8,125 nt of DNA from Candidatus Woesearchaeota archaeon. Lineage in GTDB: Archaea; Nanobdellota; Nanobdellia; Woesearchaeales; GW2011-AR4. The translations under genes were made by a program, and so were the position numbers. Below are positions 1-5,029 of this stretch, one piece after another; position 1 is the stretch's first letter, and every line of letters begins with the position of its first letter. Under the pieces are notes generated by a model. That model was not told the origin of the DNA. It was given only the letters and a program-made list of their open reading frames with translations, and did no database searches. The stretch is taken from the NCBI GenBank assembly GCA_019323655.1, contig JAHWGX010000073.1, positions 1-8,125 of the forward strand, read 5' to 3'.

Positions 1-19
1 CGCTATTTTGTTTTGTGTA

Positions 20-113
20 TGTGTGCGCAGCTTCGTCCGCAGATTATTCTGCGGCGTAGCCGCACAAAAATTTTTCTGAGAAAATGCGCCCTGAAGGGCG
101 GGGGTTTAAACCC
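20..113 (+). ncRNA. Structured GC-rich segment, possible IS200/IS605 right end or guide-RNA tail
   Basis: This stretch is GC-rich against an AT-rich background and can fold extensively. TGTGCG (22-27) pairs with CGCACA (61-66) and encloses a perfect hairpin CCGCAGA-TTAT-TCTGCGG (37-54). An alternative hairpin TGCGGC-GTA-GCCGCA (50-64) competes with it. Then come CGCCC-TGAA-GGGCG (87-100) and the palindrome GGGTTTAAACCC (102-113). A chain of small hairpins ending in a CCC..GGG stem is typical of right ends of IS200/IS605 elements and of the TnpB-associated RNA that overlaps them. No tnpB end is visible because the window starts here, so the element is inferred. Frame 1 is open from the window edge to a TAG at 115-117, but the Arg/Cys-rich product does not look like protein. 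A structured leader or another small RNA is also possible. Confidence 0.35.
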
Positions 114-139
114 TTAGAGCACTAATAAAAATTGGTGAT
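105..139 (+). promoter_or_regulatory. Putative promoter and ribosome-binding site of the LAGLIDADG gene
   Basis: TTTAAA (105-110), the centre of the GGGTTTAAACCC palindrome, could serve as an archaeal TATA element and would place transcription start near 133. GGTGAT at 134-139, six bases before the ATG at 146, is a full match to the archaeal anti-Shine-Dalgarno and fixes that start. The TATA assignment is weaker than the ribosome-binding site because the same bases fit the hairpin-rich tail upstream. Confidence 0.45.
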
Positions 140-145
140 TTAAAA

Positions 146-1177
146 ATGAAAAAATATAAAGAAATTCATATTTGGAATTTTCCCCCAACTTTAATATTTG
201 TACGGCTAAATGACAGTTTCAGAAAAAACTTGTTTAACAATTTTATAAATAGATTAGGTTCACAGCAAAAAGCAATAGATTTTATCAACAAATCTGCTAG
301 AATATATAAGTTACAGAGAAATCATAGCAGGCTTAATTTGTATTCTTGGATTAAGGGTGGAAAGTTTTTTAATGGAAAAGAAAAAATGGTTAATGTGCCA
401 CTATGGATATTAATAGAGATATCAAAATTTCTGTCCATTTCTAAACAAATTGACAATGAACTAATGTGGAGTATAGAAAAAAATGTTAGGTTTTATACTA
501 GCTTAGGAAATGCAAATTCAATTATTAATCCAAAATTACCAATAATAGTAAATCCTGAATTTGTATCTGTTATCTTTCATTTTTGTGGTGATGGTCACTT
601 AGGAAATAAGAGGGATTGTTGTTCATATAAGCAAAAAAATAAGCAAGGCTTAGCCAATGTTCTTAATAAATTAAGAAATTCTTTTGGCGATTTTGACCAT
701 AGTAGAAATGAATTTGAGAATTATAGGTTAAACATACCAAAGACAATAAGTGATATTTACAGATATTATTTCACTTTAACTAGTTTGAATACATTTGAAG
801 CGAGGATTCCCAACTCCATAAAATCGCTTCCAAAAGAATTTTTATTGGCTGGCTTATGTGCATTTATTGTAGATGAAGGAAATATTGGAGAAGTCATAAC
901 TGTTTATTCAAAGAATAAACCGCTTTTGGAGGACATAAGGGAAGTTACAATAAAATGTGGCTATATCTGTCATGATATTAAAGAAAAATTTGCAAGAGGA
1001 AAATTTGATTGTTACAGATTTAGCATATCTTCAAAAGGTTGTGATAAGTTATATAATGATATTGTCCACTTATCAAAATACTTTCCAACTTGCAATTTAG
1101 CCCATAAAATGGAAAAATTAGAAAAGCAAATAAAATTTAGAAAGTCAAAAATTTTTGCAACTTCTGTTGCTTATTAA
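146..1177 (+). CDS. Free-standing LAGLIDADG (DOD-type) homing endonuclease-like protein
   Basis: The 343-residue protein carries two LAGLIDADG-type motifs in one chain: VIFHFCGDG (142-150) and FLLAGLCAFIVDEG (232-245). The acidic residues expected to bind metal at the motif ends are present (D149 and D243/E244). Spacing of about 95 residues fits a monomeric two-motif enzyme that cuts a long, pseudo-symmetric DNA site. Residues 25-100 (basic, helical, with an LYSWIKGG segment) look like an added helix-turn-helix-type DNA-binding region, which is inference. The start is set by GGTGAT at 134-139. Codon use is markedly more AT-rich than in neighbouring genes, suggesting acquisition. It is not an intein or intron ORF: it stands alone, convergent to nre with a 41-bp 3' overlap. 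A domesticated LAGLIDADG regulator is an alternative. Confidence 0.75.
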   Translation: MKKYKEIHIWNFPPTLIFVRLNDSFRKNLFNNFINRLGSQQKAIDFINKSARIYKLQRNHSRLNLYSWIKGGKFFNGKEKMVNVPLWILIEISKFLSISKQIDNELMWSIEKNVRFYTSLGNANSIINPKLPIIVNPEFVSVIFHFCGDGHLGNKRDCCSYKQKNKQGLANVLNKLRNSFGDFDHSRNEFENYRLNIPKTISDIYRYYFTLTSLNTFEARIPNSIKSLPKEFLLAGLCAFIVDEGNIGEVITVYSKNKPLLEDIREVTIKCGYICHDIKEKFARGKFDCYRFSISSKGCDKLYNDIVHLSKYFPTCNLAHKMEKLEKQIKFRKSKIFATSVAY

Positions 1178-2348
1178 TATTATTTAGTAAAATACTTTTT
1201 TTAATAATATCCTCAAGTTCAACACCGAATTTTTTCTTTGCTAAAGTGATAGCATATTTTATTAATAGTTCTTTAGAACCAAACTCTATTGGTTTACTAC
1301 TCATCGCTTTACGTGCACTTTCGCGCGTGACCCAAACACCAAGCGGCAGGGTGTAATCTCCTGTAATAAACCTCAAAGCCAAAACGCTTCCCTGCCTTTT
1401 CATTTCATTTAATTTTTCCAGGGCAGCAAGCCTTACTGTGTAATAGCCTCCTGCAGTTTCCTCTGCATAATATTTCCTTCCTTCATAAGGCTCGTAGTCA
1501 GTCATAAAATTTGTGGGATTGGAAACAGGCATCTCAAACAGCTCATAGCTCCACACTTCAGGAAAAAATAAAATTAAATAATAATTTCCAAGATAGCCTC
1601 CAAAAAAAGCAGAGTAATTTATTTCATTGCAGTTTTTGATTTTTTTAATCAAATGCTTTCCCAATGCATCATCAGTTGCTGTAATCGACCATCTTGTCGG
1701 AACTAATTTCCTGTTCTTGCCTATGCCCAAATTGCCGACGCTTAAAATCCTCGATAAAAAATTCTCGTCAAACTTATTCTCATACAAATAAATCAAAGCA
1801 TCATTTGCCCTTAAGTCAGTGTCATAATGAGCTTTCTGGACTTTTGTATGAATCTTGGGGTTGGAAGTGAGTTTTGCCTTCCTTAATTTTGCATTTGGGC
1901 CAGTAGGAGCAGCAAAGCTGTCAGCATTCAGCCTAAACTTAGGCTTTTCCTCAAGAGCAATTTCAATATCTGCTGGCACTGAAGCCATTGCAGCTTCCTG
2001 GCTTAGCTCAAGAAATTTGCTTTTCTGTCTTGCACCGGATTTGAAGCTCGAGTTTATCAATGAAGACCTAAAGTCAATTATCCTCGGGATTTGAAAATTA
2101 TTTACAGCCCAGTATTTTGGCGCGTCATAAAGCCACGATTCACCGCTTTCATCAGGCGGAGCAAGAATTCCGACATTGATGTTTGGATAATCGAACCTGG
2201 AAACAAAAGGGGCAACAGCATCGCTTGAAAAATCCTTTTTTATCAGTTTGCTTTGAACTTTAAGCCTTGAATAAGCTTTATTGCACACAGCGCAGTTTGG
2301 ATTTCCGCAGTTGAACAGCGGATGCTTTTTTGCCGGGGGAATTTTCAT
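1137..2348 (-). CDS. nreA: Nre family archaeal DNA repair protein with PCNA-binding tail
   Basis: This 403-residue protein matches the archaeal Nre family (Nre_N and Nre_C domains) in length and signature. It has an N-terminal Cys cluster (C14, C19, C22 in FNCGNPNCAVC) likely to bind zinc, and the family segment VSRFDYPNINVGILAPPD at about 49-66. The C-terminus QQKLQKFL (394-401) fits the PIP-box pattern Q-x-x-L-x-x-F-aliphatic, which docks proteins on the PCNA sliding clamp. Known Nre proteins act with PCNA in DNA-damage repair; the exact reaction is not settled. The gene looks full-length. TTTAAA at 2373-2378 on this strand lies about 27 nt before the ATG and no Shine-Dalgarno precedes it, so the mRNA is probably leaderless. 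The last 41 bp, which encode the PIP tail, overlap the convergent endonuclease gene. Confidence 0.93.
   Translation of the reverse strand: MKIPPAKKHPLFNCGNPNCAVCNKAYSRLKVQSKLIKKDFSSDAVAPFVSRFDYPNINVGILAPPDESGESWLYDAPKYWAVNNFQIPRIIDFRSSLINSSFKSGARQKSKFLELSQEAAMASVPADIEIALEEKPKFRLNADSFAAPTGPNAKLRKAKLTSNPKIHTKVQKAHYDTDLRANDALIYLYENKFDENFLSRILSVGNLGIGKNRKLVPTRWSITATDDALGKHLIKKIKNCNEINYSAFFGGYLGNYYLILFFPEVWSYELFEMPVSNPTNFMTDYEPYEGRKYYAEETAGGYYTVRLAALEKLNEMKRQGSVLALRFITGDYTLPLGVWVTRESARKAMSSKPIEFGSKELLIKYAITLAKKKFGVELEDIIKKSILLNNINKQQKLQKFLTF
1186..1202 (+). terminator. Possible terminator of the LAGLIDADG gene, inside nre
   Basis: AGTA-AAA-TACT (1186-1196) forms a small 4-bp hairpin running into seven T residues (1196-1202), just after the stop at 1177. 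It lies inside the 3' coding part of nre on the other strand. The stem is weak; archaeal termination needs mainly the T run. Confidence 0.35.
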
Positions 2349-2482
2349 AAGAGAATAGAAGATGCTGAAGGATTTAAAGGTTTTTGATTTATTTTGATAC
2401 TCTTAACATACTGCTTTTTTATTCCATGTATTGCGTTAACATAATATTTACCACCAACTGTTTCTGTTTTCAATGGCAATTT
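2345..2482 (-). other. In-frame open continuation of the 50-aa gene up to the nre start
   Basis: After the TGA at 2485-2483 the same frame reads 45 further sense codons, beginning KLPLKTETVGGKYYVNAIHG, before a TGA at 2347-2345 that overlaps the nre ATG as ATGA. The first part reads like ordinary protein; the end (PLNPSASSILL) lies over the nre TATA region and is less convincing. It could be the tail of a gene broken by one TGG-to-TGA change, a read-through extension, or chance. Confidence 0.35.
2373..2378 (-). promoter_or_regulatory. TATA box of nre
   Basis: TTTAAA is centred about 27 bases upstream of the nre ATG (2348), the spacing expected for a leaderless archaeal transcript. There is no purine-rich ribosome-binding site between it and the start codon. 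Confidence 0.55.
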
Positions 2483-2635
2483 TCAGAATTTAATTTCTTT
2501 TTTAGGATAAATTATTATAACTGCGCTGTAGCCCTCAAATTTTCTGGGTACGCTTAGGGTTATTCTGCCTTTACGCCTTTTTTTTGAATATCTTACTTTT
2601 ACTCTCCTGTGCAATAATGCTAATTTTTTGTTCAT
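2483..2635 (-). CDS. Small basic protein of 50 residues, unknown function
   Basis: An ATG at 2635 opens a 50-codon frame ending in TGA (2485-2483). GGTGA lies eight bases before the ATG, a strong archaeal ribosome-binding site, which is the main reason to accept the gene. The product starts MNKKLALLHRRVKV, has a very basic N-terminal half (KKRRKGR at 18-24), and ends in a beta-like stretch (GYSAVIIIYPKKEIKF). I do not recognise it; the GRITLSVPRKFEG segment faintly recalls small AbrB-like or DUF2080-type proteins, but this is weak. It starts 59 bp after the DUF134 stop on the same strand and may be the last gene of that operon or have its own promoter (TTAATATAAT near 2690). The same frame stays open after the TGA up to the nre start, so it may instead be the front half of a longer, broken gene. 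Confidence 0.6.
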   Translation of the reverse strand: MNKKLALLHRRVKVRYSKKRRKGRITLSVPRKFEGYSAVIIIYPKKEIKF

Positions 2636-2694
2636 TTTATGGTTCACCTTTTTTTACAAATTTTTATGAATCTCCTGGAAACATTAACATTATA

Positions 2695-3246
2695 TTAATC
2701 GCCTCTTGCCATCATTGCCCCGCACCTAGGGCATTTTTTATCAATGCATGGAACCCCTCTTTGCTTTTCTTCCTCATGGCCGCAATTTGGGCATCTGCAT
2801 GTTCCTATTGGCCCTGCTGCAAATCCCCCCATCCTTCCTCTTCCTCTGCTTTGTCCTCTCACCATACCTGCACCTTGACCCATTCCTCGTCCCATACCAG
2901 TTCCTCTGCCTTGCCCTATACCTCTGCCAAAGCCTCTGCCTGCTCCGGATTGCTGCACCATCTTAAAATTACCTCCTTCTATTCTTATTGCCTTACCATT
3001 TACCATGGCATCTGCTATTTTTTTTCTTGCTGTTAAAATCAATCTGTGAAAAGTTGGCTGGGAAATCTTCATTTTTTTTGCTGCATTTTCCTGGTCCAAA
3101 CCCAAAAAATCTTTTAGCCTAATAGCCTCAAATTCATCAACAGTCAGTATAGAGACTTCTAACTCTACCATCCTTATCCCAGCAGGCTTGAAATAAGTCA
3201 CATTAGGCATCAAGCCTATCATCCTATATCGTCTTGGTCTTGGCAT
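2695..3246 (-). CDS. DUF134 DNA-binding regulator with Gly/Arg/Met-rich linker and zinc ribbon
   Basis: Residues 1-95 are a DUF134 domain: the MPRPRRYR start, then a sigma-70 region 4-like helix-turn-helix over about 35-80 (LTVDEFEAIRL...AAKKMKISQPTFHRLI), so DNA binding is expected. Residues 101-142 are a low-complexity linker of G-R/G-M/G-Q units (GRGFGRG, GRGMGQGAGM), similar to the DUF5320 protein encoded first in the operon. Residues 150-175 hold six cysteines (C150, C152, C155, C167, C172, C175) in a CRCPNCG...CPRCG pattern, a probable zinc or Fe-S ribbon. Many DUF134 proteins lack so long a tail. The start follows GAGGGAT at a good distance and lies 14 bp after the NifX-like gene. As the only helix-turn-helix protein in the operon it is the natural candidate for binding the palindrome at 4945-4960; metal sensing by the Cys tail is my inference. 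Confidence 0.85.
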   Translation of the reverse strand: MPRPRRYRMIGLMPNVTYFKPAGIRMVELEVSILTVDEFEAIRLKDFLGLDQENAAKKMKISQPTFHRLILTARKKIADAMVNGKAIRIEGGNFKMVQQSGAGRGFGRGIGQGRGTGMGRGMGQGAGMVRGQSRGRGRMGGFAAGPIGTCRCPNCGHEEEKQRGVPCIDKKCPRCGAMMARGD

Positions 3247-3260
3247 CTTATCCCTCTGTT

Positions 3261-3557
3261 TTATTTCAGGACTTCGTTGACTTTTTTATCTCTGACCTCT
3301 TTAAATTTTATTCCTGCAGCCTTAAGCGCATTTTGCATATTCAAACCAAACTTTCCGCTTATAACCAAATCAACTTTTTCGTTTTCAAGCATCTTTGCAA
3401 CTGCAAATCCTGCTCCCTCACCGCCAACTGCAAAAGGGTTTTTTATTGTTTTGACAAGCTTTTTGTCCTCAAAAATGAGGTAAAAATGCGCCCTGCCGCT
3501 GACCTCGCTTACCTGCGAGTTTTCATCTTTTCCTGTTGCTGAAACAGCTATTCTCAT
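3261..3557 (-). CDS. NifX/NafY-type dinitrogenase iron-molybdenum cofactor biosynthesis domain protein
   Basis: At 98 residues this is a complete single-domain member of the NifX/NafY/NifB-C family (PF02579). It has MRIAVSATG at the start, GRAHFYLIF (21-29), the Gly-rich PFAVGGEGAG (41-50) and KVDLVISGKFG (61-71). Family members in nitrogen fixers bind iron-sulfur or FeMo-co precursors; stand-alone archaeal copies occur without nitrogenase and have no settled role. No nif gene is visible here, so nitrogen fixation should not be inferred. It has no Cys. Its ATG overlaps the stop of the upstream permease gene (ATGA, 3554-3557), and GGAGGAGGG lies just upstream inside that gene, so translation is probably coupled. 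The context suggests a soluble cluster or metal carrier working with the permease pair. Confidence 0.88.
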   Translation of the reverse strand: MRIAVSATGKDENSQVSEVSGRAHFYLIFEDKKLVKTIKNPFAVGGEGAGFAVAKMLENEKVDLVISGKFGLNMQNALKAAGIKFKEVRDKKVNEVLK

Positions 3558-4069
3558 GTTCCCTCCTCCATTATTAAATTGATGGCCAGGCCTTGCAGCA
3601 CTGAAATAAAAACCATGACAGCTGTAAGCACGATGACATAATTTAACCCAAAATACAGTATCATAACCGGCAGCAAAGGAATTTTTACAGCCCGGTTGTA
3701 CAGGAAAGCTGCAATAAAGCCATATTCAACACCTTGCTTTTGCAAATCACTAAGCAAAGGATACCACATATAGATTGGGCCTGAGGACAGGATTCCTGCT
3801 GCTATTGCAATCAGCCAACCCTTGATACTTTTTTTGCTGCCAAAGTACTTTACTAATTTTTGCGGGCTGACAAAATAATTGGTTACTACCATCAATACAA
3901 AAACCAAAATAAAAATGAGGATTAACTTTTCTATTATTTTAAATGCAAAGGCGACCGAAGGCAAAAACAAAGATGGCTTGATTAAGCAGGCTGCTGCAAA
4001 TATAACTATGGAGATAAGAAGAAAAATCCATCCCGCAGGGCTTTGTTCGCTTTTTTGGAGTATCCCCAT
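3554..4069 (-). CDS. Half-size permease, subunit B (ArsP_1/DUF318-like)
   Basis: This is a hydrophobic protein of 171 residues with about five membrane segments (14-30, 45-64, 83-104, 115-140, 143-165). SSGPIYMWYPLL (95-106) occupies the place of the conserved re-entrant motif in COG0701 permeases. The region 84-142 aligns by eye with 58-112 of the neighbouring permease: AGILSSGPIYMWYPLLSDL against GSILAGNPVTSYILGGELL, each followed by a Gln-Gly-Val stretch. The two genes thus look like the two halves of a normally fused permease, probably forming a heterodimer. The CSC motif I associate with YraQ/ArsP-type permeases is absent. It starts 41 bp after subunit A without a Shine-Dalgarno; TATAAA about 25 bases before the ATG could be an internal promoter. 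The substrate is unknown. Confidence 0.72.
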   Translation of the reverse strand: MGILQKSEQSPAGWIFLLISIVIFAAACLIKPSLFLPSVAFAFKIIEKLILIFILVFVLMVVTNYFVSPQKLVKYFGSKKSIKGWLIAIAAGILSSGPIYMWYPLLSDLQKQGVEYGFIAAFLYNRAVKIPLLPVMILYFGLNYVIVLTAVMVFISVLQGLAINLIMEEGT

Positions 4070-4110
4070 TTTGTTTTTATTATTCTTTTTTTATAATTTA
4101 TCGCGGTTTA

Positions 4111-4536
4111 TCATATCAAATTAAAGATTGAAACAGTTATTATTGCAGCTATTATTACAAATACAAAACTTGCAGCGTTCCTGGCTATTGCAAATTTTTT
4201 TCCCAACAGCATTGCTTCAGCCGGCAACTGCACTAATCCGACTGTGACCCATGCAACTAGAAAAGCTGTGACTGCTATTAAGCTGACGCCTTGCGTTAAA
4301 AGCTCTCCTCCTAATATATAACTGGTTACTGGATTACCGGCAAGAATACTTCCCATAATGCTGCCAATAAAAGGATCCACAAAATATTTTCCCCTGAACA
4401 AAGAAGTATAAGCTGATTTTGGTATCAGGACATTTGCGAGGCTAATCAGCAAAATAACCCCCAGGAGTATAGGCAGACTTCTATACAGGGCTTTTGCTGA
4501 CTTTTTTACTGCCTCCATTAGCTTTTGTTTTTTCAT
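4111..4536 (-). CDS. Half-size permease, subunit A (ArsP_1/DUF318-like)
   Basis: This 141-residue membrane protein has a short basic amphipathic N-terminus (1-19) and about four hydrophobic segments (20-38, 53-79, 83-104, 119-140). Its hallmark is GSILAGNPVTSYILGGELL (62-80), followed by QLPAEAMLLGKKFAIARN (103-120). It resembles one repeat of the COG0701/DUF318 permease family, whose full-length members have about twice this length and include the ArsP organoarsenical exporters. No cysteine is present, so arsenical export chemistry of the ArsP type is not supported. The ATG follows directly on the DUF5320 stop (TAAATG), giving tight translational coupling. It should act with subunit B in the membrane; what passes is not evident. 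Confidence 0.72.
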   Translation of the reverse strand: MKKQKLMEAVKKSAKALYRSLPILLGVILLISLANVLIPKSAYTSLFRGKYFVDPFIGSIMGSILAGNPVTSYILGGELLTQGVSLIAVTAFLVAWVTVGLVQLPAEAMLLGKKFAIARNAASFVFVIIAAIITVSIFNLI

Positions 4537-4911
4537 TTATTTTTTGCTTTCCAGCTCTTTAATTCTTTTTTTTATTGCTTCCAATTCCTGCTTTAATGCT
4601 TTTTGCTCTTCTTCAACAGCTTTTGCTTCATCTTCAAGCATTTTCCTTTCTTCTTCTTTGGTTGGCTGGTATGGCTGCGGGTAAAGCTGTTCCGGGTAGG
4701 GCTGTGCTATTGGCGCTGGCATAAATCCGAATTTCCTGAAGCCGAAACCTCTTCTGAGGCCCATGCCTTTTCCTCTTCCAAATCCTCTGCCAAAGCCCCT
4801 TACAGGCATTGGATTCATGTAGCCCGGCATATTATATCCTGCGCAATAACCTGCTCCTCTTCCGGTCATAGGCCCTTGGCCTGTTGGTCCTGTTCCATCT
4901 CCCCAGGGCAT
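4537..4911 (-). CDS. DUF5320 family protein, first gene of the metal-cluster operon
   Basis: The 124-residue protein begins with the DUF5320 signature MPWGDGTGPTGQGPMTGRG, then GYCAGY (21-26). A Met/Pro/Gly/Arg-rich region follows (27-66, with GRGFGRGKGMG), then a Pro/Tyr/Gln linker (67-83) and a charged coiled coil (85-123). There is one cysteine, C23. Proteins of this type are repeatedly encoded beside NifX-like and DUF134 genes in anaerobic archaea and bacteria, and their function is unknown. The coiled coil suggests self-association; the Met-rich part could bind soft metals, which is speculation. The start is secure: GGAGGTG lies seven bases before the ATG, with a TATA box and palindromic operator-like site upstream. 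The Gly/Arg/Met-rich stretch resembles the linker of the DUF134 protein. Confidence 0.85.
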   Translation of the reverse strand: MPWGDGTGPTGQGPMTGRGAGYCAGYNMPGYMNPMPVRGFGRGFGRGKGMGLRRGFGFRKFGFMPAPIAQPYPEQLYPQPYQPTKEEERKMLEDEAKAVEEEQKALKQELEAIKKRIKELESKK

Positions 4912-4944
4912 TTTTATCCACCTCCAGTTGTTTTAATTCTAATA

Positions 4945-4960
4945 ATGAATATATATTCAT
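4945..4960. promoter_or_regulatory. Perfect 16-bp palindrome, probable operator
   Basis: ATGAATATATATTCAT is identical to its reverse complement. It lies directly downstream of the TATA box at 4967-4974 and ends at the predicted transcription start (about 4944), so a dimeric protein bound here would block RNA polymerase recruitment. I see no second copy in the window, including at the ZIP promoter. Confidence 0.55.
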
Positions 4961-4966
4961 AACTAC

Positions 4967-4974
4967 TATTTAAA
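4967..4974 (-). promoter_or_regulatory. TATA box of the DUF5320-permease-NifX-DUF134 operon
   Basis: On the minus strand TTTAAATA is preceded by the purine-rich stretch AAAAAG, a plausible BRE. It predicts transcription start near 4944, giving a 5' leader of about 33 nt that holds GGAGGTG (a strong ribosome-binding site) before the ATG at 4911. Confidence 0.65.
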
Positions 4975-5003
4975 CTTTTTGGTTAGCAGATAGAATTTTT
5001 CTT

Positions 5004-5016
5004 AAAAAATAAAAAT
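5004..5016 (-). terminator. T-rich terminator after the ZIP gene
   Basis: About 14 bases past the ZIP stop the minus strand reads ATTTTTATTTTTT, a T-tract typical of archaeal intrinsic termination. It separates the ZIP gene from the promoter of the downstream operon. Confidence 0.4.
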
Positions 5017-5029
5017 CAGAAGATAAAAC

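Noticed and set aside
1..117. Truncated C-terminal coding sequence in frame 1 up to TAG
   Set aside because: The frame is open but the Arg/Cys-rich translation does not resemble a protein end, and the hairpins explain the sequence better. A tnpB tail cannot be excluded without upstream sequence.
146..1177. LAGLIDADG gene as an intein or intron endonuclease interrupting nre
   Set aside because: nre is complete with its normal C-terminal PIP tail, and the gene lies on the opposite strand beyond its stop.
2483..2485. UGA as selenocysteine codon in the small gene
   Set aside because: No obvious SECIS-like hairpin was seen nearby and no selenoprotein homology is recognised; a point mutation or a true stop is simpler. 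The continuation is still reported as a finding.
2584..3036. Plus-strand open frame of 150 codons, Ser/Cys/His-rich
   Set aside because: It is antisense to the Gly/Arg-rich and zinc-ribbon part of the DUF134 gene and to the 50-aa gene; its odd composition is the mirror image of GGN/CGN codons, and it has no ribosome-binding site.
3261..3557. NifX-like gene as evidence for nitrogen fixation
   Set aside because: Single-domain members are widespread in organisms without nitrogenase, and no nifHDK, nifB or nifE/N gene is present in the window.
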